Below, piece by piece: positions 8,426 to 17,355 of a DNA stretch of 64,000 bases. The translations under genes were made by a program, and so were the position numbers. Under the pieces are notes generated by a model that ran no database searches, was not told where the DNA came from, and was given only the letters and a program-made list of their open reading frames with translations. This DNA is from Clostridium sp. CAG:452 (lineage in GTDB: Bacteria > Bacillota > Clostridia > TANB77 > CAG-508). Position 1 is the stretch's first letter. Each line of letters starts with the position of its first letter. The stretch covers positions 108,995 through 172,994 of the forward strand of contig FR893522.1 in the NCBI GenBank assembly GCA_000434035.1, given 5' to 3'.

Positions 8426-9103
8426 TTGAAAAAAATAGGATTTATAGGAGCATTCGATAAAACAGATTTAATATTATATGTTGCAAGAATACTAGTAGAA
8501 TTACAAAAGAAAGTATTAATAATAGATTCTACAATATTAGGTAGAGCTAGGTACACAGTACCTAGCATTTCGCCTAGTAAGTGCTATGTAACAGAATTTG
8601 AAGGAATGGATGTAGCTATAGGATTTGATAAGATTGAAAATATAGAAGATTATCTAGGAACTGCACAATTACAATATGACATGATACTAATAGATATAGA
8701 CACACATGAAGATTTTATTGGGTTTGATATGGAAAACGCAGATAAAAATTATTTTGTAACAGGATTTGATAATTATTCATTAAAAAAAGGATTGGAAGCA
8801 ATAGGAAAAATGCAAAATAAAATTCCAATGACTAAAATATTGTTTTCAAGAGATATGTTACAAGAAGAAGATGACTACTTAAACTTTTTATCTTTTTACT
8901 ATTCAATACAATGGAATGGAGATAAAATATATTTTCCATTCGATAATGGAGATAGCACAGTAATAATAGAAAATCAAAGAGCGGCAAAAATAAGTTTTAG
9001 AAACTTGAGTACAGAATATAAAGATGGGTTATTAGAATTAGCTCAACAAATTGTACCAGAAACAAGAAATGGAGAAATAAAGAGAATTATAAAAAATATT
9101 TAA
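8426..9103 (+). CDS. CpaE/MinD-like protein without Walker A lysine
   Basis: The 225-residue protein has a ParA/MinD-like fold pattern: a first beta strand KKIGFIGAFDKTD, then VLIIDSTILGRA and DMILIDIDTHEDFIGFDM where the Walker B region would be. The P-loop position reads GAFDKTDLILYVA, lacking the KGGxGKT signature, so ATP hydrolysis is doubtful. A TTG start at 8426 is chosen because AGGAGG sits seven bases upstream. In Tad systems CpaE/TadZ proteins set pilus position. The gene lies between the CpaB-like gene and a second ATPase-like gene, which supports a role as a TadZ-type localisation partner. Confidence 0.7.
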   Translation: MKKIGFIGAFDKTDLILYVARILVELQKKVLIIDSTILGRARYTVPSISPSKCYVTEFEGMDVAIGFDKIENIEDYLGTAQLQYDMILIDIDTHEDFIGFDMENADKNYFVTGFDNYSLKKGLEAIGKMQNKIPMTKILFSRDMLQEEDDYLNFLSFYYSIQWNGDKIYFPFDNGDSTVIIENQRAAKISFRNLSTEYKDGLLELAQQIVPETRNGEIKRIIKNI

Positions 9104-9118
9104 AGGAGCAAAAGAAGA

Positions 9119-9946
9119 ATGGCAATCATATCATTTTGGAGTGAGGGTGATAAGGAAACCGGAAAAACGTTGTCACTTGCAGCAATTACCACTCAGATAT
9201 CAATAGAAAATACATATAAAACATTAATTTTTAATACAGAATACAATGACAGTACATTAGAAAACTGCTTTTGGACACCCAAAAAACCTAAAAAAGAAAT
9301 GTTTATGATTGGCAATAGAGCAGACCTTGCAACTGGAACTACAGGCGTTGCAAAAGCTATATTAAGTAACAAAACTTCTCCAGAAATTATAAAGAATTAT
9401 ACAAAAACAATATATAAAAACAGACTAGAACTATTAACAGAAGATAACATAACACAAGAAGATTACCAAAGTCAAAGAAGAACATATAAAGAAATAGCAA
9501 AAATAGCAAATAAATATTACAACCTAGTTTTTGTGGACATAAGTGGAAACCCAGACGACCTTACTACAGCAAGTATCCTAGAAGAGTCGGATTTAATAAT
9601 AGTAAATTTGCCACAAAACTTAAAAAAAATTAATGATTATATAGAATTAAAACAAACAAATAGAATTTTTAATAAAGATAAAACAATAGTGCTAATAGGA
9701 AAATGCGATAAAAACTCAAAATATAATGCAAAAAATGTATCTAGATATGCAAATATTAGAGATTTGTATCCAATTCCATATAACACTCAATTTTTAGAAG
9801 CAACAAACGAAGGAAAAATAACAGAGTTTTTTACAAAATTTAGAGGAAGAGTTCACCCAGATGAAAATACATATTTTCTAGACGAAGTTAAAGAAACTTC
9901 AGAAAGAATACTTGAAAAATTAAAAGAATTGCAAATGAGAACATAA
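9119..9946 (+). CDS. P-loop ParA/MinD-like protein of pilus operon
   Basis: The 275-residue protein starts AIISFWSEGDKETGKTLSLA, a P-loop (GDKETGKT) at residues 10-17. LVFVDISGNPDD near residue 140 fits Walker B. SDLIIVNLPQNLKKI follows, as in MinD/CpaE proteins. The start overlaps the preceding ribosome site by 15 bases of spacing, consistent with one transcript. Together with the previous gene it may form a heteromeric localisation ATPase for the pilus. The exact partner is inference. Confidence 0.72.
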   Translation: MAIISFWSEGDKETGKTLSLAAITTQISIENTYKTLIFNTEYNDSTLENCFWTPKKPKKEMFMIGNRADLATGTTGVAKAILSNKTSPEIIKNYTKTIYKNRLELLTEDNITQEDYQSQRRTYKEIAKIANKYYNLVFVDISGNPDDLTTASILEESDLIIVNLPQNLKKINDYIELKQTNRIFNKDKTIVLIGKCDKNSKYNAKNVSRYANIRDLYPIPYNTQFLEATNEGKITEFFTKFRGRVHPDENTYFLDEVKETSERILEKLKELQMRT

Positions 9947-9971
9947 AAAACAAAAGAAAGGGGCACAAAAA

Positions 9972-11916
9972 ATGGTATTAAACATTATATTAATCTTTGT
10001 TGTACTAGTAATAGCTTTTGTAAGTGTAAAGTACTTTATAAAGAAGAACAAAGAGGCAGAAATTGAAGAGGATATTCCTGTAGAAGATAAAACCTATACA
10101 ATAGAGGCAACAATGGATTTCGTAAAAAGAAGATTAGACGAAATTACAAAAGTAAACCTTTATGATATAGGATTATCAGAAGAAGAACTAAAAAGAAGAA
10201 AAGCCAAAAAATATGAATTAAGAAAAGCTTTAAAAGGCTGTACATATGGAGACGTAAATGATAAAAAATATGTTAAGGAATTAATATATGATTTATTATA
10301 CAAAGAATATGGAATAAATGAAACAAACATATCAAAAGCAATTCCATTTGACATACCATCACTTTTAACCCCACAAGATAAATTCGACATATTAATATAT
10401 ATGTACAAAAAAGATTTTGGATATGAAGCTTTAACACAATTAATAAAGAAATATAATTTAGCAACATTAAAATATGTAGCAGGAGAAGCAAAACCTTGTT
10501 ATGTAATAACAAATGAAGAAATAAATGATATATACGAAAAAGAACAACTACAACTATCTTTTGCAGATAAATTAAATGTACTAACACAAAGAATATATCA
10601 ACACTATAAAGGATATAGTAGCATAGATGAAATAAGAGACATGAACATAGATGGTGTATCTGGTGGTGTATCTGGTTTACCAGAAAGCTTTTTAAGCCAA
10701 GTTGCACAAACAGATGGAGATTACCTAGAACAAATGACAGAACATAAAGTGCCAAGAGCATGTGACAGTATCTGGATTTTCTTCCAAGGTAAATCAATAA
10801 GATTAGCATTCCTTTCTTTTGGAAAAGAAAGCGAACTAAAAAGAGTATGTCAAAACATATACAAATACAATAACCCAGGACAATTATCAGATACAAACGG
10901 ATTTAAAATTAACGAAATGAAAGACGGTTCTCGTGTTGTTGTTGTAAGACCAAGTTTCTCTGAAACATGGGCATTCTTCGTAAGAAAATTCGACGTAAAA
11001 AGAGCAACTCTAGAACAATTAATAGTAGCACCAGGAAAAGAAGATGCAATAGATTTATTAAAATACCTAGTAAAAGGAGCAAGAATTACAGCACTTACAG
11101 GTGAGCAAGGTTGCCGGAAAAACAACAATGCTTATGGGTATGATAGAAAATATATATGAGACAATGAACATCAGGGTTCAAGAAACTGCATTCGAGTTAC
11201 ACCTAAGAAAAATATATCCAACAAGAAACATATTATCATTTAGAGAAACAGATACAATTTCTGGACAAGCAGGTTTGGACGTTCAAAAGAAAACTGATGG
11301 TAGTGTTAACATTATAGGTGAGGTTGCAACAGACCCCGTAGCATCTTGGATGATACAAGCAGCCCAAGTAGCATCAAAATTCACATTGTTTACTCACCAT
11401 GCTAAAACATTTCCAAACTTAGTAACAGCATTGCGTAACTCTATGCTTAGAACAGGTGTATTTACAGATGAAAGAACAGCAGAAGAGCAAGTTGTTCAAG
11501 TATTAAACTTCGACGTACACTTGGTAAAAGATTTTAGAGGTAGACGTTACATAGAAAGAGTAACAGAATGTATTCCAGTTGAAGATAAAAATGAATACAC
11601 ATATGAACATCAAAACGAAAAAACAATAGAAGGAAAACTAAGCAAATTTATGGACAATGCAACAAGATATTTTTCAAAAGTAACAAACAAAGAACTATAT
11701 AAATATGTAAACATTATGGAATATAGAAATGACGAATATGTTATAACAAACAAAATATCAGATTATAACATAAAAGAAATGAGAAACAACATGGACGAAA
11801 ACGACGTAGCAGAATTTGATAAATTTATCGAGAAAAACTGGGGAAAACAAAACGTAGGGGTTGCAGTTCACGGCGACCCACAACCAACAAGAAGAGGAAG
11901 ACCTAAAAAAGCATAA
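9972..11916 (+). CDS. tadA: TadA/CpaF-type secretion ATPase, with a CGG recoding site in Walker A
   Basis: The reconstructed protein has 647 residues. It has an unusual N-terminal transmembrane segment (residues 1-23), a long alpha/beta linker, and the ATPase core. Walker A reads TGEQGCGKTT across the frame change (about residues 376-385), and GEVATDPVASWMIQAAQ supplies the Walker B/Glu region. The C-terminus ends RRGRPKKA, an AT-hook-like basic tail. The zero frame ends 15 codons after the CGG at 11115. Reading GGA as Gly382 restores the invariant P-loop glycine and the catalytic lysine that follows. TadA ATPases power Tad/Flp pilus extension. It sits between the MinD-like genes and the TadB/C gene, the canonical order. 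Confidence 0.88.
11115..11117 (+). other. CGG +1 recoding site in tadA P-loop
   Basis: In-frame CGG A after codon TGC. Skipping C gives GGA (Gly382) and completes GEQGCGKTT. Without the shift the product has no nucleotide-binding lysine. Confidence 0.85.
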
Positions 11917-11937
11917 AAATGAGGTGAGAAACAAAAG

Positions 11938-14013
11938 ATGTCAAACCAAACAATATTATATTTTATGGCAGGTACAGTAGCACTGTTCTTAATTGTAGTA
12001 ATTGCATATGTAATATTAAGAAAAAAAATGGGTAAAAGCGAAATGAGAAAAATGAAAGAACTACAAGAAGGAACAAAAGAAAAAAAATTCTCATCAGACG
12101 TAACTTATCAAAAATTGTATCTAATATATAATAAAATTCCTCTATTAAAAAGATATGTAAAAAAACTAAGAAGAAAAATAGAGATTATAAGCATAGAGGA
12201 TGAATACATAACAAGAAGACAAACAGCAAAAATAATAACAAACTCATTACTAGTAATAATACCATTAACACTTGCAATTTTCTTTTTTACAAAAGGAAAT
12301 ACGCTATTAAGAGTAATTTTATTAATGTTTGAAGTTTTCTTAATAGAAACAATAATGACAGGAATGGTAGACAAACTAGACACAAAATTATTAAAACAGC
12401 AAATTGATTTTTTTGCAGAAATAAGACATGCATATCATGAATTCAACATGGTAGAAGAAGCAATATATGAAGTATCACAAAATGACGAATTAGAAGTTTC
12501 TCGTCAAGGAGAAAAAATATATGAAATACTAATATCAGACGACCCAGAAACAGAACTAGAAAAATATTATGATGTTGCACCAAACAGTTATTTAAAAGAA
12601 TTTGCAGGTATTTCATATTTAACAAGAGAATTTGGAGATAGAACAATAGATGGAGCATCGTTATACCTAAAGAACTTAAACAATATTACACAAGAAATGC
12701 AACTAGAAATATTGAAAAGAGATAAATTAGATTATGTATTTCAAAGTTTATCAGTAATTGCAATGCTACCAGTATTGTGTTTACAGCCATTAAGAAATTG
12801 GGCAGTATCAAATTTTTCTTTTACTTCACAATTTTATGATGGAAAATTAGGACTAATAGCACAAATCATTTTGATAATAGCAACACTTATCTGCTATATT
12901 TTAACAAGAAAATTAAAAGATAGTGGAGCAATAAAAGATGAATACAAAGATCCAAATAATGTATGGCAAATGAAATTATACAAAAATCCAGTAGCAAAAA
13001 AGATTATAGATTTATTTATTCCAAAAGAAAAAACAAAAGAATACAGGAAAATGATAAAACTAATGAAGGAATCAGCAACAAAACAAAAACTGGAAACCGT
13101 ATATGTAAATAGACTTACAATATGTGTTGTTACATTCTTATGTTCAATACTACTATTTTTACAACTACACAATGTAGCAGTAGACTATGTATATAATGAG
13201 CCAACATCAGACTATAACATAATGGGCTCAATGTCAGAAGCAGACCAAAAAGACGCAATGGAAGTAACAAAAGCGCAAAATATAGTATTAGATAAATTTA
13301 AAGGTAATAGAAAAGTAACACCACAACAAATAGAAAGAGAAGTAAGAAATTTAAAATTTTATCAAGATGCAACAGACCAAGAAATACAAAAAGCAGTAGA
13401 GCAAATACAAGATAAACTACAAATAATAAATGCAGAATATTTAAAATGGTTTGAACTATTATTAGCATTTGTATTTGCAGGAATAGGTTATATGGGACCA
13501 AAATTAATGTTAATATTCCAAAAAATGTTAAGGCAATTGGAAATAGAAAACGAAATAATGCAGTTCCAAACAATAATACTAATGCTAATGAAAATAGAAA
13601 GAGTAAATGTAGAAATAATACTAGAATGGCTAGAAAGATATGCAAACATATTTAAAGAACCTATAACAAAATGTGTTAACAACTACGAAGCAGGTGCATG
13701 GGAAGCACTAGAAGAATTAAAAGAAGAGGTTGCTGCACCACAATTTATACGTATAGTAGAAAGCTTACAAGCAGCAGTAGAAAAAATACCTATTTCACAA
13801 GCATTTGATGAATTAGACAATGAAAGAGAATATTATCAAGAAAAAAGAAAAGAAACAAATGACAAACTTATATCAAGAAAGGGATTAATAGGAAAAATAG
13901 TGGGATTTACACCAATGGTATTACTATTTGTTGGTTACTTAATTATACCATTAGTTGTAATAGGATTCCTAAGCATGACAGAAGCATTTTCAACAATGTC
14001 CACATCTATATAA
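11938..14013 (+). CDS. TadB/TadC-like type II secretion F-domain membrane protein
   Basis: The 691-residue protein has an N-terminal membrane helix, a pair of helices at about residues 95-140, and further segments near 275-320, 395-415, 505-530 and 650-680. The C-terminal block has the T2SSF pattern, with LERYANIFKEPITKCVNNYE, FIRIVESLQAAVEKIPISQA and a final helix. Its length suggests a TadB-TadC fusion or a duplicated F domain, since each separate protein is usually about 300 residues. It forms the inner-membrane platform that works with TadA. It follows tadA by 21 bases and precedes the pilin-like genes. Confidence 0.78.
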   Translation: MSNQTILYFMAGTVALFLIVVIAYVILRKKMGKSEMRKMKELQEGTKEKKFSSDVTYQKLYLIYNKIPLLKRYVKKLRRKIEIISIEDEYITRRQTAKIITNSLLVIIPLTLAIFFFTKGNTLLRVILLMFEVFLIETIMTGMVDKLDTKLLKQQIDFFAEIRHAYHEFNMVEEAIYEVSQNDELEVSRQGEKIYEILISDDPETELEKYYDVAPNSYLKEFAGISYLTREFGDRTIDGASLYLKNLNNITQEMQLEILKRDKLDYVFQSLSVIAMLPVLCLQPLRNWAVSNFSFTSQFYDGKLGLIAQIILIIATLICYILTRKLKDSGAIKDEYKDPNNVWQMKLYKNPVAKKIIDLFIPKEKTKEYRKMIKLMKESATKQKLETVYVNRLTICVVTFLCSILLFLQLHNVAVDYVYNEPTSDYNIMGSMSEADQKDAMEVTKAQNIVLDKFKGNRKVTPQQIEREVRNLKFYQDATDQEIQKAVEQIQDKLQIINAEYLKWFELLLAFVFAGIGYMGPKLMLIFQKMLRQLEIENEIMQFQTIILMLMKIERVNVEIILEWLERYANIFKEPITKCVNNYEAGAWEALEELKEEVAAPQFIRIVESLQAAVEKIPISQAFDELDNEREYYQEKRKETNDKLISRKGLIGKIVGFTPMVLLFVGYLIIPLVVIGFLSMTEAFSTMSTSI

Positions 14014-14027
14014 AATAGGAGGAGTAT

Positions 14028-14414
14028 ATGGAAAACGCATCAAAAGCTTTGCTAATTGCAGGAGGAGTATTAATAGCAATATTAATAGTGAGTGTATTAG
14101 TAGTAACACTTAATATTGTAAATTCTAATCAAAAAACAAGAGAAAAAGCACTCGCAACAGAACAATTAGCAGAATTTAATCAGAAATATGAAGCATACAA
14201 TAAAAAAGCTTTAAGAGGTACAGACATAATAACTCTAAAAAATATGGCAAAATCAGAAGAAAATGCTGTTAATCTTATTGTTACTGATATTAATGGAACA
14301 ACCAATATTAATGTAGACCTTAACACAAACAAAACTGCTATATTTGCATGTACAAATGTAGAATATAGTAATGGAAGGATTACTGCGTTATCCTTTCAAA
14401 AAATAAAAGATTAA
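14028..14414 (+). CDS. Pilin-like protein 1 (MENASKAL family)
   Basis: The 128-residue protein starts MENASKALLIAGGVLIAILI and has one hydrophobic helix (residues 7-32), followed by a soluble domain with FNQKYEAYNKKALRGTDIIT and a late CTNVEYSNGRITAL segment. The same motifs occur in the four or five neighbours, so these are tandem paralogs. The single N-terminal hydrophobic helix and their place after TadA and TadB/C make them candidate pilins or pseudopilins. There is no classical prepilin leader before the Glu at position 2. AGGAG lies before the ATG. Confidence 0.75.
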   Translation: MENASKALLIAGGVLIAILIVSVLVVTLNIVNSNQKTREKALATEQLAEFNQKYEAYNKKALRGTDIITLKNMAKSEENAVNLIVTDINGTTNINVDLNTNKTAIFACTNVEYSNGRITALSFQKIKD

Positions 14415-14431
14415 AATCAGGAGAATTATAT

Positions 14432-14839
14432 ATGGAAAACGCATCAAAAGCTTTAATAATTGCAGGAGCTGTTTTAATAGGAATTTTAATAATTTCTATG
14501 GGAGTTTTACTTGCAACAACATTACAAAAAACAGCAAAAACATATTATACTTCGATGAACACAAATGAAATTCAAAAATTTAATTCAGAAATAACAAAAA
14601 ATTTCATAATCGAAAATGGAAATACATATATAACAGCCCAAGGAATAATAACATTAAAAAACATTTTAAATACAGAAACATATAAAGAGAGTAAAATTAA
14701 TAGTAATATTAGTAATATTGTGGGAAGCAATAGCGATGCTGAATTTTTAACAACAAATGGAACAGAAAATAAAGAATATGAAGTTAAAATTGAGTATTCA
14801 GACCAAGGAATGATAAATAAAATTACTATTGACTTTTAA
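14432..14839 (+). CDS. Pilin-like protein 2 (MENASKAL family)
   Basis: The 135-residue protein starts MENASKALIIAGAVLIGILI and has a hydrophobic helix at residues 7-32. The body keeps FNSEITKNF, then GIITLKNIL, as in its neighbours, and ends KINKITIDF-like with a beta strand, again like pilin-like protein 1. It follows that gene by 17 bases with a CAGGAGAA ribosome site. The paralog identity is high in the helix and low in the soluble part, as is typical of pilin sets that share an assembly machine. Confidence 0.73.
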   Translation: MENASKALIIAGAVLIGILIISMGVLLATTLQKTAKTYYTSMNTNEIQKFNSEITKNFIIENGNTYITAQGIITLKNILNTETYKESKINSNISNIVGSNSDAEFLTTNGTENKEYEVKIEYSDQGMINKITIDF

Positions 14840-14864
14840 ACTCAAACTTAAAAGTATAGAGTAA

Positions 14865-14888
14865 TGTAGGGGTCGCCGTCCTCGGCGA
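14865..14888. repeat. GC-rich hairpin repeat, copy 2
   Basis: TGTAGGGGTCGCCGTCCTCG followed by GCGA is the reverse complement of the element at 6366-6392 with one mismatch. It sits between two pilin-like genes. Confidence 0.8.
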
Positions 14889-14984
14889 TTCGCACTTCGA
14901 AGACAATACTTAAAATCATTGTAAAAAGCAAAAAAAATATTGCATAATATCGCAAAAAAAGTTATAATTAGGGAGGAAGCATAT

Positions 14985-15419
14985 TTGAAAAAATCATTTT
15001 TAATAATAACAGCAATAATACTAATTATAATATTCATAGTACTAGGGTATATTTTTGAAGCGCAATCAAAACAAAATGAAGCTATATCATACAATAAACA
15101 ATACGAAAATTATTTAGGAAAAGAAATATACGGAGCAGAAATAGCAACACTAATAAACAAAGTAACAGAACAAAACGAAAGAAATAATGTCTCAAAAGAC
15201 GAAAATGGATATTACATAGATAATGGAACAAACAGCATAAAAATAGACTTAAAGATGATAACAATAGAAAAAACATATCCAATGGAGCTAATATACAAAA
15301 ACAACATTACAAACTTTGTAAAAAACTTTAATGTAATATTATTTAAATGCACAAATATAGAATATCATAAAACAACAGGAAAAGTTAGTAAACTTATATT
15401 TGAGCAAGTAGAAAAATAA
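14985..15419 (+). CDS. Pilin-like protein 3 (divergent N-terminus)
   Basis: The 144-residue protein starts at a TTG with GGGAGG eight bases upstream. It has a hydrophobic helix (KKSFLIITAIILIIIFIVLG) without the MENASKAL start. Its soluble part matches the neighbours: YNKQYENYLGKEIYGAEIAT, then LFKCTNIEYHKTTGKVSKL. It is therefore a member of the same pilin-like set with a changed N-terminus. It could be a minor pilin or tip subunit; this is inference. The GC-rich repeat separates it from the previous gene. Confidence 0.68.
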   Translation: MKKSFLIITAIILIIIFIVLGYIFEAQSKQNEAISYNKQYENYLGKEIYGAEIATLINKVTEQNERNNVSKDENGYYIDNGTNSIKIDLKMITIEKTYPMELIYKNNITNFVKNFNVILFKCTNIEYHKTTGKVSKLIFEQVEK

Positions 15420-15496
15420 ATTAGTTTTCAATATTTTTAGGACAAGTTTCTAAAAATCAAAAGATAAATATTAAAAATTCAAAGGAGGAATATTTT

Positions 15497-15685
15497 ATGG
15501 AAAACGCATCAAAAGCTTTAATAATTGCAGGTGCAATACTAATATCAATTCTATTAATAAGCTTAGGAATTGTAATGTTTAATGCATCAAAAGGAACAAC
15601 AGGCCAAGCTACTGATACTGCAAACGCAATGGAACAAGGAGCTCAAAAGGGAGTTAATAACATTCAACAGTCATTAGGATTATAA
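15497..15685 (+). CDS. Short pilin-like protein, Flp size (62 aa)
   Basis: The 62-residue protein starts MENASKALIIAGAILISILL and is little more than the hydrophobic helix plus a 30-residue tail (TGQATDTANAMEQGAQKGVN). Its length is that of Flp major pilins in Tad systems. AAGGAGG precedes the ATG, and a strong 15-bp hairpin without a T run follows, which could stabilise or segment the transcript. This makes it the best candidate for the major pilin of the operon. There is no visible prepilin peptidase site, and no peptidase gene is in the window. Confidence 0.72.
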   Translation: MENASKALIIAGAILISILLISLGIVMFNASKGTTGQATDTANAMEQGAQKGVNNIQQSLGL

Positions 15686-15693
15686 TAAAATAA

Positions 15694-15727
15694 GTATAAT
15701 GAACAAAATTTATTTTGTTCATTATAC
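15694..15727 (+). promoter_or_regulatory. Intercistronic hairpin after the 62-aa pilin-like gene
   Basis: GTATAATGAACAAAA pairs perfectly with TTTTGTTCATTATAC over a TTTA loop. There is no T tract, so it is more likely an mRNA stabiliser or processing site than a terminator. Confidence 0.7.
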
Positions 15728-15749
15728 AAAGAATACTAAGGAGTAAATT

Positions 15750-16145
15750 ATGGAAAATGCGTCAAAAGCTTTAATAATAGCAGGTTCAGTATTAATTGCT
15801 ATTCTAATAATAAGTTTAGGCTTATTTATATTTAAATCTACAGAAGGAACAACAGATCAAACACAAGAGTTAGGAAAAACTTTAGAAGTACAACAATTCA
15901 ACTCACAATTTCTTAAATATTGCGGAGATTCTGTAAAAGGAAGCCAAGTAAGAACTCTATGCGAAGTTATAATTGCACACAATGCCAATTCCAAGAATAC
16001 AGTTTCAATAAATGGAAACGTTAATGCAAATGACATAAGTAGTTATAGAAATGGGATTAAGCCTAATAAGAATTATAGCGTAGAAGTAACAGAGTATACT
16101 GAAGGTTTAATAAGTAAAATAACTGTAACACAACACAATAATTAG
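15750..16145 (+). CDS. Pilin-like protein 4 (MENASKAL family)
   Basis: The 131-residue protein starts MENASKALIIAGSVLIAILI and has the same hydrophobic helix as its neighbours. Its soluble domain carries VQQFNSQFLKYCGDSVKGSQ followed by VRTL, the counterpart of the FN..Y......G..I.TL pattern of pilin-like proteins 1-3. It ends YTEGLISKITVTQ. A Cys pair (CGD and LCEV) is present here only. AAGGAG precedes the ATG. The gene lies directly after the hairpin and before a more diverged relative. Confidence 0.73.
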   Translation: MENASKALIIAGSVLIAILIISLGLFIFKSTEGTTDQTQELGKTLEVQQFNSQFLKYCGDSVKGSQVRTLCEVIIAHNANSKNTVSINGNVNANDISSYRNGIKPNKNYSVEVTEYTEGLISKITVTQHNN

Positions 16146-16171
16146 TAATAAACTAAAAAAGGAGAGATAAT

Positions 16172-16663
16172 ATGGAAAATGCGGTAGATGCTTTAAAAAT
16201 TGCATTTGGTGTATTAGTATTCGTAATAGCACTTACAGTAGCGTTTGCCTTACTATCTCAAGCAAAAGCAACATCAGATATAATGCTATTCGCAAGTGAC
16301 AAAACAAATTACTATACATATAGTGAGAATGCAGAAAATGAAGCAGGAAGAATAGTAGGTGCAGATGTTGTAATATCATCACTATACAGATACTATAAAG
16401 AATCAGTAGTAGTACGTATAGTTGATAAAAATGGAAAAACAACAGAATTCAACACAGAAACAGATGGAGGACTATCACAAAAAGAAAGAAAAAAAAGAGT
16501 CAACGAGTGGATAAAGGATCCAAAAAATGATTTAACAGGCGACTTTCTAGAAACTTTTGACGAAGTTAAAAAAAGTGGCGAATATATAGTAGAAGATGAT
16601 GGTTCAGAACTTACAGTACAATCAGGACAAACAAGTATATATATAACATATAAAAAACAATAA
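16172..16663 (+). CDS. Pilin-like protein 5 (MENAVDAL variant)
   Basis: The 163-residue protein begins MENAVDALKIAFGVLVFVIA, a diverged version of the MENASKAL start, with a hydrophobic helix at residues 7-30. The soluble part has YYTYSENAENEAGRIVGADV followed by VISSLYRYYK, which parallels the G..I.TL block of its neighbours, and many charged residues. GGAGAG precedes the ATG. It is larger than the others and may be a minor subunit. Confidence 0.7.
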   Translation: MENAVDALKIAFGVLVFVIALTVAFALLSQAKATSDIMLFASDKTNYYTYSENAENEAGRIVGADVVISSLYRYYKESVVVRIVDKNGKTTEFNTETDGGLSQKERKKRVNEWIKDPKNDLTGDFLETFDEVKKSGEYIVEDDGSELTVQSGQTSIYITYKKQ

Positions 16664-16702
16664 TAAAAAGGATGTAAAATATAAAATAGGAGGTTTCTTA
16701 TT

Positions 16703-17230
16703 ATGTCAGACACATTAATAACAATTATTGCAATATTTTTAGCAGCAGTTTTAATGTTTGTATTTCCATTAATGGCGGTATCAAACAATCAAGAAGATGT
16801 AACACAATTAGCAGTAACAGAAGCAACACAAGAATTTGTAAATAAGGCTGCAACAAAAGGCAAAATCACACAGGAAGACTATGATGCCTATGTGCAAACA
16901 TTAGGTGCAACAGGAAATACATATGATATAAAATTAGAAGTACAACACTTAGATGAAAACCCAGGTAAAAAAACTAGTACAACATCAGGAGATATGATAG
17001 GAGAAAATGTTAGATATTCAACATTTACAGATGAAATATTAAAATCTTTTAAAAACGACGGCAAAGGAACATATTCACTATCAAAAGGTGATAATGTTAT
17101 AGTAACAGTAAACAATACAAACACAACATTGGCACAATTATTAAGAAACTTCGTATATAAAGTAACTGGTTCAGATACATATCAAATAGGGGCAAGTGCT
17201 TCTGCTTTGGTTGTAAGTAATGGAAAATAA
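16703..17230 (+). CDS. Membrane-anchored pilus-operon protein
   Basis: The 175-residue protein has a hydrophobic N-terminus (residues 4-26, LITIIAIFLAAVLMFVFPLM) and an extracytoplasmic domain. The tract QLAVTEATQEFVNKAATKGK is followed by a segment resembling pseudopilin or TadE-like minor proteins. The family is not recognised. It shares the transcript direction and spacing of the pilin-like genes and is followed by a long perfect hairpin. AGGAGG precedes the ATG. Confidence 0.62.
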   Translation: MSDTLITIIAIFLAAVLMFVFPLMAVSNNQEDVTQLAVTEATQEFVNKAATKGKITQEDYDAYVQTLGATGNTYDIKLEVQHLDENPGKKTSTTSGDMIGENVRYSTFTDEILKSFKNDGKGTYSLSKGDNVIVTVNNTNTTLAQLLRNFVYKVTGSDTYQIGASASALVVSNGK

Positions 17231-17253
17231 AATGCATAAAGATGCATATTTCT

Positions 17254-17307
17254 AATGTCTCACATAAGGGGAACAGCAAAACATATGTTATCCTTATGTG
17301 AGACATT
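17254..17307 (+). promoter_or_regulatory. Perfect 16-bp hairpin before the vWA gene
   Basis: AATGTCTCACATAAGG pairs with CCTTATGTGAGACATT across a 22-nt loop. No T run follows. It separates the small-subunit genes from the 1065-codon gene and could limit transcription or protect the upstream mRNA end. Confidence 0.75.
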
Positions 17308-17355
17308 AAAAATATGTACCTTTTAATTACAAAAAACAAATAAAGAGGTGGACTA

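Noticed and set aside
11115..11117. Classical slippery-heptamer -1 frameshift
   Set aside because: The needed change is +1 and the upstream codons do not form an X XXY YYZ motif at any of the ten sites.
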